A stretch of 64,000 bases of DNA, from NCBI GenBank assembly GCA_945920185.1, contig CAMEJP010000003.1, positions 33,703-97,702 on the forward strand. The letters are read 5' to 3'. Under the pieces are notes generated by a model. The model saw only the letters and a program-made list of their open reading frames with translations. It ran no database searches and was not told where the DNA came from. A program made the translations under genes and the position numbers. The first letter of the stretch is position 1, and each line of letters begins with the position of its first letter. Origin of the DNA: an uncultured Eubacterium sp. (GTDB taxonomy: Bacteria; Bacillota; Clostridia; Lachnospirales; Lachnospiraceae). Of the stretch, positions 42,982-52,327 are shown piece after piece.

Positions 42982-43340
42982 TGATTATTGGAATTGGTAA
43001 TGATATAATAGAAATTGACAGAGTCAGGAAGGCTTGCGAAAAGCAGACCTTCTTGACTCGTTGTTTTTCAGCCAGGGAAATAGAGTGTTTTAAAGACAAA
43101 CCGTTAAGCCTAGCCGGAAACTACGCGGTTAAAGAAGCTGTGGTAAAGGCTTTTGGAACGGGCTTCAGAGGAATAAATCCAAACGAAATAGAAGTGCTTA
43201 GAAACGAGGCTGGAGCACCGTATGTGGTTCTTTACGGAAATGCACTTGAAATGTATAATAAGCTCGGAGTAAAGCATATATATGTTACCATATCGAATTT
43301 AAAGAGTATTGCAAGCGGTGTCGTTATACTGGAAGGATAG
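42981..43340 (+). CDS. acpS: Holo-[acyl-carrier-protein] synthase
   Basis: Transfers 4'-phosphopantetheine from CoA to acyl carrier protein. The 119 residues have IGNDIIEIDR (magnesium-binding Asp8) and NYAVKEAVVKAFGTG (Glu52), the two family signatures. The start overlaps the previous stop by one base. The gene next to it, nnr, and alr downstream make an arrangement widespread in Firmicutes, with acpS and nnr before alr. Confidence 0.95.
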   Translation: MIIGIGNDIIEIDRVRKACEKQTFLTRCFSAREIECFKDKPLSLAGNYAVKEAVVKAFGTGFRGINPNEIEVLRNEAGAPYVVLYGNALEMYNKLGVKHIYVTISNLKSIASGVVILEG

Positions 43341-43432
43341 ACGGAGGTATTTTCTATATGTATAAAGGCTTTTGAGACAGGAATTTTCTCCGTGAAAAGT
43401 TTGTGAGAACAGGAAAGAGGTTTGATTGTATT

Positions 43433-44926
43433 ATGAAATATGTGTTGGACGCGGCTCAAGCAAAGAGCATTGACAAATATTCAATAGAATACTGCAATAT
43501 ACCGTCGCTGGTGCTTATGGAAAGAGCGGCGCTTTCGGTAGCGGACGCCATTATGACAAGGTCAGACATATGCGGGAAAAATGTGCTGGTGCTTGCAGGA
43601 AACGGAAACAACGGTGCTGACGGAGTTGCCGTGGCACGTATACTCGGAGAAAAACAGATACCCGTAAGCATATATATTGCAGAGCAGAGTGATAATATAA
43701 CGGAAGAAATGAACAGACAGCTTTTGATTGCAAGAATGTTAAATATTCCGATTATTGATAAGCTGACATTTGATGAAGATACCATATTTGTGGATGCCAT
43801 GTTTGGTATAGGACTTTCAAGAAATGTCGAGGGCGTTTACAAGACGGTAGCTGATACTGTTAATTCCGTAAAAAATCAGGTGGTAGCCGTTGATATTCCA
43901 AGCGGCGTAAATGCTACGACGGGACAGATTATGGGAACTGCCGTAAAAGCTGACATAACAGTGACATTCGGTTATTATAAGACGGGACAGCTTCTTTATC
44001 CCGGAGCGGCTTATTGCGGAAAAATTCTTGTATACGATATAGGATTTGCTTCAAATGCCATAAAAACCATTGATAAGCCTAAGTTTACAATGGACATTTC
44101 AGATATTGCATTACTGCCAAAAAGAAGGGCAGACGGACATAAAGGAACGTTTGGCAAGGTACTTGTAATAGCAGGTTCAGAGGATATTTGTGGAGCTGCC
44201 GTCCTCTCTGCCATGGGTGCACTTAAAACAGGATGCGGAATGGTGCGGGTGTTTACCCATGTAAGCAATAAGATACCGCTTCTTAACGTGTTGCCGGAGG
44301 TCCTTACGGATACTTATGACAAGGAGATAGACTGGGGAAAGCTTCATGCAGCCATGGACTGGGCGGACAGTGTAGTTATAGGACCGGGACTGGGTACAAA
44401 ATCACTGTCAAAATCAATACTCGGCTTTGTTATGGAAAATACGCAAAAGCCTCTTGTTATAGATGCTGACGCCATAAATATCATTTCGGAAAATCAGAGT
44501 ATGCTTTCAAAGGTTAAGGAAAATCATATATTTACGCCTCATATTATGGAAATGGCAAGGCTTCTCAATGTGAATCCGTCCGACATAAAGAAGGATGAGA
44601 CAGACGTGTGCAGGCTGTTTGCAGTCACAAATAAATGTGTATGTATTTTGAAGGATTCTCGTTCAATAGTTGCAAAATTCAATCAAAAAGTATATATTAA
44701 TACTATGGGAAATTCGGGTATGGCGACAGCCGGTTCAGGAGATGTGCTTACAGGCATTGTGGCAGCATTTCTTGCGGGAGGTACAGAAAGCTTTACCGCA
44801 GCCTGTTATGGCACGCTTATTCACAGTCTGGCGGGAGATTTTGCGGCGGAAGAACTTACCGAATATTCCATGACTGCAGTGAGCATTGCAGACAATATAT
44901 ATAAGGTATTTAAAGAAAAGAGATAA
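43433..44926 (+). CDS. nnr: Bifunctional NAD(P)H-hydrate epimerase/dehydratase
   Basis: Repairs hydrated NADH and NADPH. The N-terminal YjeF_N epimerase domain (about 1-215) has NIPSLVLMERAALSVADAI, VLAGNGNNGADGVAVARIL and FVDAMFGIGLSRNV. The C-terminal ADP-dependent dehydratase of the ribokinase fold (about 230-497) has GKVLVIAGSEDICGAAVLSAMGALKTGCGMV, VIGPGLG and the catalytic NSGMATAGSGDVLTG. 497 residues is standard. The ATG at 43433 is supported by AGAGG at a long 11-12 base spacing, sharing the TTGTATTATG start context with two other genes here. Confidence 0.94.
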   Translation: MKYVLDAAQAKSIDKYSIEYCNIPSLVLMERAALSVADAIMTRSDICGKNVLVLAGNGNNGADGVAVARILGEKQIPVSIYIAEQSDNITEEMNRQLLIARMLNIPIIDKLTFDEDTIFVDAMFGIGLSRNVEGVYKTVADTVNSVKNQVVAVDIPSGVNATTGQIMGTAVKADITVTFGYYKTGQLLYPGAAYCGKILVYDIGFASNAIKTIDKPKFTMDISDIALLPKRRADGHKGTFGKVLVIAGSEDICGAAVLSAMGALKTGCGMVRVFTHVSNKIPLLNVLPEVLTDTYDKEIDWGKLHAAMDWADSVVIGPGLGTKSLSKSILGFVMENTQKPLVIDADAINIISENQSMLSKVKENHIFTPHIMEMARLLNVNPSDIKKDETDVCRLFAVTNKCVCILKDSRSIVAKFNQKVYINTMGNSGMATAGSGDVLTGIVAAFLAGGTESFTAACYGTLIHSLAGDFAAEELTEYSMTAVSIADNIYKVFKEKR

Positions 44927-44932
44927 TTTAAA

Positions 44933-46108
44933 ATGAAGAAGTATTACAGAGTATACGCTAACATAGATTTGGATGCTGTGAGAAAGAATCTGTGTGAGTT
45001 AAAAAGTGCACTCGATGAAAATACAGGAATCATTGCGGTTATAAAGGCTGACGGATACGGACATGGCGCAGTTCCTGTAGCAAAAGCGGTGGACGATATC
45101 GTATTCGGATATGCTGTTGCAACCATTGACGAGGCACTTAATCTCAGAGCCAATCACATAGAAAAGCCTATACTTATTCTCGGCTACACAGCCAAGGATG
45201 ATTATGACAGGCTTATAGAAAATGATGTGACGGCGACGGTATTTGACTATGAGACTGCAAAGAATATAAATGATGCAGCCGTAAGACTTGGCAAAAGAGC
45301 TAAATGCCACATAAAGATAGATACAGGTATGAGGCGCATAGGAATGAAGCCTGACGAGGCTAACCTTGCGGTTGTAAAGTCTATAAAGGAGCTTCCTTAT
45401 CTTGATGCCGAAGGAATTTTTACTCATTTTGCAGCAGCCGACGAGTGTGACAAGACCTCTGCAAATAAGCAGTTTGCAGATTTTATGGGATTTACCGATA
45501 AACTTGCAAAACTCGGTGTTACCTTTAAATACAGGCATTGTGCCAACAGTGCGGCTATCATAGATATGCCTCAGACCTCCATGGAACTTGCCAGAGCCGG
45601 AATTGCAATGTATGGAATGTATCCGTCAGATTTTGTCAACAAGAGGGCATTGATGCTTTTTCCGGCATTAGAGTTAAAGAGTCATGTTATTATGGTAAAG
45701 GATGTAGAGGCAAATGAAGGCATAAGCTACGGCGCTACATATGTTACTGACGTAAAGACAAGAGTTGCCACCATACCTGTGGGATATGGCGACGGTTATC
45801 CGAGAAGTCTTTCCAATAAAGGATATGTGCTGATTAACGGTAAACGTGCAAATATTCTCGGACGCGTGTGCATGGATCAGATGATGGTTGACGTAAGCGG
45901 TATTGAAGGCGTTGAGGAAGGAACTGATGTAACGTTGGTCGGCAAAGACGGAGACCAATGTATCTGCGTAGAGGAGATAGCAGAACTTTCAGGAAGCTTT
46001 AATTATGAATTCGTCTGTGACCTCGGAAAGAGAATCCCTCGATGCTATTACAGGGAAGGCAGACTCATAGGAACAAAAGATTATTTTGATGATATCGTAG
46101 AATTTTAA
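44933..46108 (+). CDS. alr: Alanine racemase
   Basis: PLP enzyme producing D-alanine for peptidoglycan. Fold-type III, 391 residues: VIKADGYGHGA has the PLP Lys38, IKIDTGMRRIG the phosphate-side segment, GISYGATY the second catalytic Tyr266, and CMDQMMVDVSG the C-terminal domain signature. AAGAGA precedes the ATG by several bases. It follows nnr by 6 bp and is followed by mazF, the arrangement known from Bacillus alr-ndoAI-ndoA but without the antitoxin gene. Confidence 0.96.
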   Translation: MKKYYRVYANIDLDAVRKNLCELKSALDENTGIIAVIKADGYGHGAVPVAKAVDDIVFGYAVATIDEALNLRANHIEKPILILGYTAKDDYDRLIENDVTATVFDYETAKNINDAAVRLGKRAKCHIKIDTGMRRIGMKPDEANLAVVKSIKELPYLDAEGIFTHFAAADECDKTSANKQFADFMGFTDKLAKLGVTFKYRHCANSAAIIDMPQTSMELARAGIAMYGMYPSDFVNKRALMLFPALELKSHVIMVKDVEANEGISYGATYVTDVKTRVATIPVGYGDGYPRSLSNKGYVLINGKRANILGRVCMDQMMVDVSGIEGVEEGTDVTLVGKDGDQCICVEEIAELSGSFNYEFVCDLGKRIPRCYYREGRLIGTKDYFDDIVEF

Positions 46109-46169
46109 TAATAACTGAATACACAAAACTTTTTCGGGCATACTCTAGATATAAGGAGTGTGATATTCA

Positions 46170-46517
46170 GTGGTTATTAGAAGAGGAGATATATTTTATG
46201 CTGATTTAAGACCTGTTGTAGGTTCGGAACAGGGAGGCATAAGACCTGTGCTCATAATACAAAATGATACAGGGAACAAGCATAGTCCTACTGTTATATG
46301 CGCGGCAATCACTTCTAAAATGAACAAGGCAAAGCTGCCTACGCATGTCGAAATTGACTCCGCACACTATAATATAGTTAAGGATTCCGTGATTTTGCTG
46401 GAACAGTTAAGGACAATAGACAAAACAAGACTAAAAGATAAGGTATGTCATCTGGACAATGAAATTATTTTAAAGGTGAATGCGGCATTGCAGATAAGTC
46501 TGGAGATGACTACATAA
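46170..46517 (+). CDS. MazF/NdoA-type endoribonuclease, no antitoxin beside it
   Basis: Sequence-specific mRNA interferase of the PemK/MazF family. The 115 residues have the [33 protein letters not shown] start and the C-terminal [17 protein letters not shown] of the Bacillus EndoA type; the Arg in GGIRPV and the Thr in AAITSK are the likely catalytic residues. GTG start after AAGGAG. The gap from alr is only 61 bp and holds no ORF for the usual 90-residue antitoxin. Either the antitoxin is encoded elsewhere or this is a free-standing ribonuclease. Confidence 0.9.
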   Translation: MVIRRGDIFYADLRPVVGSEQGGIRPVLIIQNDTGNKHSPTVICAAITSKMNKAKLPTHVEIDSAHYNIVKDSVILLEQLRTIDKTRLKDKVCHLDNEIILKVNAALQISLEMTT

Positions 46518-46532
46518 GAAAGGAAATGACGT

Positions 46533-47843
46533 ATGAAGGATGCACACCCCCTATGGGGCTTGCTTTTATTCGCAGTTTTGCTTATACTGAATAACATTTT
46601 GTACGGTATGAAGACTGCGATAAGAAATGTAAATGACAGTGATTTTGAGGAAAGACCGGATGATAAGAAAAAAGAAGGAATAATTAATCTTATCGAAAAA
46701 CCGCAGCATTTTATCAATACTTTGCAGGTAATAACAGTTATTATAGATATTACCGTGGGAGGTCTTTTGCTCGGAATGTTTGCAGGCTTTCTCAGAAGAA
46801 GTAATCTTATTGAGGGAAAGTTTTTGGCTTCGGCTGTCGTAGTGACAGTACTTTTTGTGATACTTGAAGTGTTTGGAATACTGGTGCCTGCAAGACTCGC
46901 ACTCAGAAATTCTCCGGCATATATTTACAGGTATTACACATTTATAAAGGTTGTTCAGGTGATATTTTATCCGATAACCCTCATCATAACAAAGCTTGCA
47001 GGACTTGTTGTAAGACTGTTGGGAATAGACCCTAATGAAGATATTGATAATGTAACCGAAGAAGAGATAATAACTATGGTAAATGAAGGTCACGAACAGG
47101 GAGTTATCCTTGAGAGTGAGGCTAAAATGATTACCAATATCTTTGAATTTGGCGATAAGGTTGCCGGCGATGTTATGATACATAGAAAGAACATAATTGC
47201 CATAGATGGCAATACCACGCTGGAAAATGCGGTAAAGATGATAATTGACGCAGGTATGTCAAGAGTTCCGATATATGAGGAGGACATTGACAATATCGTC
47301 GGTATTCTGCATTTTAAGGATGCATTCAGAGAGTATGGCGATGTCGGAAAGCGTAAGCTGACTGTGCTTGCTTTCAAGGATATGCTTTATGACGCACATT
47401 TTATACCGGAAACAAGAAGTATAAGTATTCTTTTCAAAGAAATGCAGACACTCAAAAATCATATGTCCATAGTAATTGACGAGTACGGTCAGACAGCCGG
47501 ACTTGTGACTATGGAGGATATTATTGAGGAGATAGTGGGAAATATTTTCGACGAGCATGACGCCCAAGAGGAAAATATAACCAAGAAATCGGAAAATGTG
47601 TATGACGTTGAAGGACTTACGCAGTTAGATGATTTGGAAGAGCTTCTTTCGATTGAATTTGACGAGGAAGAATTTGATACCCTGAACGGTTTTCTTATCT
47701 CAAAACTTGGCAGAATACCTGAGGATGATGAAAAGTTTGAGATAGAATACAAGGGCTACACATTTAAGCCGCTTGAAATTGACAAAAAAATGATAACTAA
47801 AGTAAGGATTATTAAGAATGATAAAGACATACAGGCTGAGTAA
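46533..47843 (+). CDS. CBS-pair, CorC/HlyC-domain membrane protein
   Basis: 436 residues of the hemolysin C/CorC-like (CNNM-type) family, proposed to export or regulate Mg2+ or Co2+. Three to four N-terminal helices (DUF21-like, about 8-160, with VIIDITVGGLLLGMFAGFL), then paired CBS domains (about 190-320: IHRKNIIAIDGNTTLENAVKMIIDAGMSRVPIYEED; MVTMEDIIEEIVGNIFDE-like motif follows) and a CorC_HlyC transporter-associated domain (VEGLTQLDDLEELL, about 350-435). AAAGGAA precedes the ATG. Its C terminus overlaps the next gene by 26 bp. Confidence 0.87.
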   Translation: MKDAHPLWGLLLFAVLLILNNILYGMKTAIRNVNDSDFEERPDDKKKEGIINLIEKPQHFINTLQVITVIIDITVGGLLLGMFAGFLRRSNLIEGKFLASAVVVTVLFVILEVFGILVPARLALRNSPAYIYRYYTFIKVVQVIFYPITLIITKLAGLVVRLLGIDPNEDIDNVTEEEIITMVNEGHEQGVILESEAKMITNIFEFGDKVAGDVMIHRKNIIAIDGNTTLENAVKMIIDAGMSRVPIYEEDIDNIVGILHFKDAFREYGDVGKRKLTVLAFKDMLYDAHFIPETRSISILFKEMQTLKNHMSIVIDEYGQTAGLVTMEDIIEEIVGNIFDEHDAQEENITKKSENVYDVEGLTQLDDLEELLSIEFDEEEFDTLNGFLISKLGRIPEDDEKFEIEYKGYTFKPLEIDKKMITKVRIIKNDKDIQAE

Positions 47844-49080
47844 CGGTATGCAGGTCATAATTGAGGATATGCCTTATCTTCGCTCTGTGGCTTTTGGACT
47901 TTGGGTAAAGACAGGTTCTGCTTATGAAAATGAAGCGAATAACGGTATAGCACACCTTATAGAGCATATGCTTTTTAAGGGGACGTCAAATCACAGCGCC
48001 AAAGAACTGGCGGATATGATGACGGCTATCGGAGGCAATCTGAACGCATTTACCGCTAAAGAGTGTACAAGCTTTTATGTGAGAACTCTGGATATACACC
48101 TTGAAAAGGCGATAGAGATTATAGGCGATATGATTTGTAATTCTCTGTTTCTTCCCAAGGACATATCAAAAGAAAAGCAGGTAGTGCTTGACGAGATAGA
48201 TATGTATAACGATTCTCCTGAGGATTTGGTGCATGAACTTTTACAAAAGAAGGTATGGGATAAACATCCTCTCGGTTATATAATATCAGGAAGCAAAAAG
48301 AACGTTAAGAGCTTTAAACAGAGAGATATATCAGACTTTTTTAATGATAACTACACTGCTGACAACATGGTTATATCCATAGCGGGACATTGTGATGTTG
48401 AAAGAATACTCGATGTATTGGAAAAGCATTTTGGAGGAATAAAAGCAGCTTCTGGCATAAGGCACAAAATCAGTAAGCCGACTTATAAAAAGGTGTTTGT
48501 GAAGAAACACAAGGATATAGAGCAGGTACATCTCAATGTGGCATTTGACAGTGTGGGTTATCAGAGCGATGACCGCTATACGCTTTCGATAGCAAATGCC
48601 ATACTTGGAGGAAGCCTTAATTCAAGACTTTTCCAGCATATACGTGAGGAACTTGGACTGACTTATTCGATATATTCCTACGAAAGCCTTTACAGGGATA
48701 CGGGACTTTTTCATATATATGCTGCAATGAATCCGTCGCAGCTTGAATATGTGTTTGACGAGATAAGGTTGCTTGTAAAGCACTTTGTCTTGGACGGAAT
48801 TACGGCAAGGGAACTTGAAGATACTAAAGAGCAGCTTGTTACAGAGTATATTCTTGGACTTGAAAGTACTAATTTCAGAATGGAAAATAATGCAAAATAT
48901 CTGTTGCTGCAAGAAAATTGCGTGACATTGGATGAAATAACTGATAAAATAAAAAGCGTAAGTATGGATGATGTTAAAAATTATCTTGAACGCTATGTCG
49001 ATATGGATAATGCAAGTGTGTGCGTTGTAGGAAATATGAATGAAATAAATATCAATAACATTATGGAGGTAAGAAAATGA
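47818..49080 (+). CDS. M16 family zinc metallopeptidase
   Basis: Insulinase-family protease of 420 residues. The inverted zinc motif HLIEH (His46, Glu49, His50) and the downstream third ligand Glu in EKQVVLDEIDMY are intact, as in the mitochondrial processing peptidase-beta type. The second half is a catalytically silent M16_C repeat (LAIANAILGGSLNSRLFQHIREELGLTYSIYSY is the family R/Y segment). Its start is 26 bp inside the preceding gene, with AGTAAGGA upstream. It overlaps metY by 4 bp, so all are translated together. Role probably peptide processing or turnover. Confidence 0.9.
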   Translation: MIKTYRLSNGMQVIIEDMPYLRSVAFGLWVKTGSAYENEANNGIAHLIEHMLFKGTSNHSAKELADMMTAIGGNLNAFTAKECTSFYVRTLDIHLEKAIEIIGDMICNSLFLPKDISKEKQVVLDEIDMYNDSPEDLVHELLQKKVWDKHPLGYIISGSKKNVKSFKQRDISDFFNDNYTADNMVISIAGHCDVERILDVLEKHFGGIKAASGIRHKISKPTYKKVFVKKHKDIEQVHLNVAFDSVGYQSDDRYTLSIANAILGGSLNSRLFQHIREELGLTYSIYSYESLYRDTGLFHIYAAMNPSQLEYVFDEIRLLVKHFVLDGITARELEDTKEQLVTEYILGLESTNFRMENNAKYLLLQENCVTLDEITDKIKSVSMDDVKNYLERYVDMDNASVCVVGNMNEININNIMEVRK

Positions 49081-50360
49081 GTAACTATAATATCGAGACA
49101 AAATGTGTGCAGAGCGGATGGACGCCGAAGAAGGGCGAGCCAAGAGTGCTTCCTATATATCAGAGTACTACATTTAAGTATGAAACTTCAGACCAGATGG
49201 GACGTCTCTTTGATTTGGAGGATTCAGGATATTTTTATACAAGACTTCAAAATCCTACAAATGACAGTGTGGCTGCAAAGATATGTGACCTTGAAGGCGG
49301 TTATGCGGCTATGCTTTTATCAAGCGGACAGGCTGCCAATTTCTATGCGGTATTTAACATATGCGAGGCAGGCGACCATATAGTAAGTGCTTCTACGATA
49401 TATGGAGGTACATTTAATCTTTTTGCCGTTACCATGAAGAAGCTTGGAATTGAGTGTACATTTGTTGACCCGGATGCAAGTGAAGAGGAAATACTTAAGG
49501 CATTCAGACCTAATACAAAATTGGTATTTGCAGAGAGTATTGCAAACCCGGCACTTGTGGTTCTTGATATAGAAAAATTTGCCCGCATTGCTCATTCACA
49601 GGGCGTACCTCTTATTATCGACAACACATTTGCAACACCTATCAATCTTCGTCCGTTTGAGTGGGGTGCTGATATTGTGGTACATTCTACGACAAAATAT
49701 ATGGACGGTCATGCAACAAGCGTCGGCGGATGCATCGTTGACAGCGGTAATTTTGACTGGGAAAAATACGGTAATAAATACCATGGACTTACGACACCTG
49801 ATGATTCATATCATGGAGTAGTTTATACAAAAAAATTCGGAAAGGGTGCTTATATCACAAAGGCAACGGTACAGCTTATGAGAGATTTGGGTTCAATCCC
49901 ATCTCCTATGAATTGTTTCCTCTTAAATCTCGGACTTGAAACGCTGCATTTGAGAGTAAAGAAGCATTGTGAGAATGCCAGAAGAGTGGCAGAATATCTT
50001 TCAACCTGCGATAAGGTTGCATGGGTAAATTACGCCGGACTTCCGGGTAATAAATATTACGAGGTAGCTAAAAAATATTATCCTGACGGAGATATCTGCG
50101 GAGTCATTACTTTCGGACTTAAAGGCGGAAGGGATGTATCCATAAAATTTATGGACAGCCTCAAACTGGCTGCCATAGTAACACATGTGGCAGACGCAAG
50201 AACAAGCGTACTTCATCCTGCAAGCCATACACACAGACAGATGACGGAGGAGCAGCTTATTGAAGCCGGTGTTCAGCCGGATCTTATCCGTTTTTCGTGT
50301 GGTATAGAAAATGCGGATGACATTATAGAGGATATCAAACAGGCACTTGAACAGGTTTAG
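49077..50360 (+). CDS. metY: O-acetylhomoserine sulfhydrylase (MetY)
   Basis: PLP enzyme making homocysteine from O-acetylhomoserine and sulfide. The 427 residues show the Cys/Met metabolism family pattern: YQSTTFKYET, YTRLQNPT, SSGQAANFYAVFNI, VFAESIANPALVVLDI, and the PLP lysine in HSTTKYMDGH (Lys207). HASHTHRQMTEEQL and IRFSCGIENADDIIEDIKQAL close the chain. The length and SVGGCIVDSG favour MetY over cystathionine gamma-synthase. It starts within the ATGA overlap with the M16 gene. The product homocysteine is the substrate of the methionine synthase at 39192. Confidence 0.93.
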   Translation: MSNYNIETKCVQSGWTPKKGEPRVLPIYQSTTFKYETSDQMGRLFDLEDSGYFYTRLQNPTNDSVAAKICDLEGGYAAMLLSSGQAANFYAVFNICEAGDHIVSASTIYGGTFNLFAVTMKKLGIECTFVDPDASEEEILKAFRPNTKLVFAESIANPALVVLDIEKFARIAHSQGVPLIIDNTFATPINLRPFEWGADIVVHSTTKYMDGHATSVGGCIVDSGNFDWEKYGNKYHGLTTPDDSYHGVVYTKKFGKGAYITKATVQLMRDLGSIPSPMNCFLLNLGLETLHLRVKKHCENARRVAEYLSTCDKVAWVNYAGLPGNKYYEVAKKYYPDGDICGVITFGLKGGRDVSIKFMDSLKLAAIVTHVADARTSVLHPASHTHRQMTEEQLIEAGVQPDLIRFSCGIENADDIIEDIKQALEQV

Positions 50361-50368
50361 TATATACA

Positions 50369-50404
50369 GCTTCACGTCACGGTTTTAGTAATGTGATGTG
50401 AAGC
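50369..50404 (+). terminator. Hairpin after metY
   Basis: 12-bp stem 50369-50380 / 50393-50404 with one G-U pair and 12-base loop; only a weak T-run follows. Confidence 0.6.
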
Positions 50405-50436
50405 ATATTTGGAATATATGAGGAGTGAAATATCCT

Positions 50437-52242
50437 ATGATACTTAATGATAACGAGATGAGTAAATCGTCTTTTACGGCGTTTGGTAAATTTTCGGTTA
50501 ATTCGGAATTTAAAGTACAGTGTGCCAATGAAACATTTTATACATTTCTTGGTAATAACTCATGTTATGCAATAACAGAGCTCATACATAAAGAAGATGT
50601 GCAGGATTTTATTGATGCTGCAGAAAGCATTCAGGATGATGAAAGAAGAAGAGTGGTGGTAAGGTTTGTTGACAAAAACGGACTTTACGAGCTTTTTATG
50701 TTTGAAATAAGTCTGGCAAAGAAAATTAAGTCAGAAAGATGCTATGACATAACGTATAACAATATTGTTAAAATAATATCCCGTAATTCAGAGCTTGAAA
50801 CAAATATCAGGAAATACAGAAGATTTTTGGAATTTGAGCAAAACAACTATTTTGACTACAATGTAGAAACTGATGAAATAACCGTTTATATGTATGTCAA
50901 CGGAAAATCATTAAAGCTTTTAAAGGATACATTGACCAACTGGCATAATAATTTAAAGGAAAACGGTACTGTCGCAGATGTGGACATAATGAGTTTTGAA
51001 ACGCTTTACTCCAATATAAAGCATGGTATGAGTGATTTTGTGCTACAGTTTTCCAAAAATGTATTTGTGGAATCTGACAGGGAAGAGGCAGTATCCATAA
51101 AGGGAAGTGTTATCTTTATGGATGAAAAGAGAAAGTATGTTATAGGCTCCATAGTGTCAAAGGGAGATACAAGTGAGGTTATGCAGACTTCTTATTATCT
51201 TTCTGAGGCTGGCAGGGACTCCATGACAGGACTTTACAATAAAAAGGCTATGTCAGAGTACGTAACCGAGCGTTTGGTTGAAAACAGGGTTGACAGTCTG
51301 TATTTTGTAGTGATGGATATTGATGATTTTAAGCAGATTAACGACACATACGGTCATATGTTTGGCGATATAGTAATCAAAAAACTGGCTGAAATATTAA
51401 AAGCCACTTTGCTTACAAAGGGTGTATGCGGTAGATTTGGCGGTGACGAGTTTGTTATTGCTGTTTCAAATATTGATGAGCTGGGTCTTAGAACCATATT
51501 AAAAACTGTCTCTAAGAACCTTATGTGGTATTTTAAGAATGACGAGAAGAATATTGATGTTACGCTTTCTATGGGTATATCGCGATATCCGGATAACGGC
51601 AATACTTATGAAAGATTGTTTGAGATAGCGGACAGATGCCTTTATATTGCCAAGCAAAAGGGTAAAAACCGTTATATCATATACAAGGTTGAAAAGCATG
51701 GTGTATTCAATTTTGATGATGCAGGCGATAAAAATGAAGAGCGAAATTATGTTACTCAGGAAGTGAAGACAAATATAAGCTCGAAAGTTATCAATGAGCT
51801 TTATGAAGGCGGTTTTAGACACAATTCTGAAGTTATATGCACAGCATTGTCAGAACTCTTGGAACCTTTTGAGGTGGATGGAATAACAGTTTATAAAGGC
51901 GAAGAGCTTACACCGTATATTGAAGCGGGCAGAAAAAATGAAAAGATAAAATCCTACAAGCCGCTCATTAATGAATATTATGTTTCACATATGAAAAGTG
52001 ACGGAGTAATAAGCGTCGGAAATATGGCATCAATACAAAATGATATAAGGCTGATGTACAATGCACTGGTGGATTCTGAAATATCAATGTTTTTGCAGTG
52101 TGCAACGGTGTGCGATGATGATGTCAAATGTCTTGTGTCGTTTAACTGCTATGGGCGCAAATTTAAAAGAAGTACAAATGATATAGCATTTCTTACGATA
52201 ATAGGCAATCTTGTATGCAAGATTGTTAATGATATGGTATAA
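50437..52242 (+). CDS. PAS-like/GGDEF/GAF diguanylate cyclase
   Basis: 601 residues. N-terminal region (about 5-240) has two PAS-like sensor domains without membrane helices. The GGDEF domain (about 255-425) opens MTGLYNKKAM and holds the active site RFGGDEF at 333-339, with FVVMDIDDFKQINDTYGHMFGD for metal and guanine contacts, so it should be an active cyclase. The inhibitory RxxD site five residues before GGDEF is absent. C-terminal 150 residues look GAF-like. A GGAG site lies 11 bases before the ATG; no EAL or HD-GYP partner is adjacent. A c-di-GMP signalling role is firm; input is unknown. Confidence 0.9.
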   Translation: MILNDNEMSKSSFTAFGKFSVNSEFKVQCANETFYTFLGNNSCYAITELIHKEDVQDFIDAAESIQDDERRRVVVRFVDKNGLYELFMFEISLAKKIKSERCYDITYNNIVKIISRNSELETNIRKYRRFLEFEQNNYFDYNVETDEITVYMYVNGKSLKLLKDTLTNWHNNLKENGTVADVDIMSFETLYSNIKHGMSDFVLQFSKNVFVESDREEAVSIKGSVIFMDEKRKYVIGSIVSKGDTSEVMQTSYYLSEAGRDSMTGLYNKKAMSEYVTERLVENRVDSLYFVVMDIDDFKQINDTYGHMFGDIVIKKLAEILKATLLTKGVCGRFGGDEFVIAVSNIDELGLRTILKTVSKNLMWYFKNDEKNIDVTLSMGISRYPDNGNTYERLFEIADRCLYIAKQKGKNRYIIYKVEKHGVFNFDDAGDKNEERNYVTQEVKTNISSKVINELYEGGFRHNSEVICTALSELLEPFEVDGITVYKGEELTPYIEAGRKNEKIKSYKPLINEYYVSHMKSDGVISVGNMASIQNDIRLMYNALVDSEISMFLQCATVCDDDVKCLVSFNCYGRKFKRSTNDIAFLTIIGNLVCKIVNDMV

Positions 52243-52249
52243 CGACATA

Positions 52250-52300
52250 CATATATGAAAAGAGGTAAGTCTTTTTAAGGCTTACCTCTTTCTATATATG
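52250..52300. terminator. Bidirectional terminator between the GGDEF gene and argH
   Basis: Arms 52250-52269 and 52281-52300 pair along about 19 bp with one mismatch (core AAGAGGTAAG), with T-rich sequence on both sides. Confidence 0.85.
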
Positions 52301-52327
52301 TGCGCCTTGCGGCATGCGTTTCTGAAA

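Noticed and set aside
44999..45538. Long minus-strand frame of 179 codons inside alr
   Set aside because: It lies wholly in a conserved gene in antisense, has no ribosome binding site and an unnatural residue make-up.
46566..47183. Minus-strand frame of 205 codons inside the CBS-domain gene
   Set aside because: It is a shadow of the coding frame, rich in Ser, Tyr and His, with no recognisable motif.
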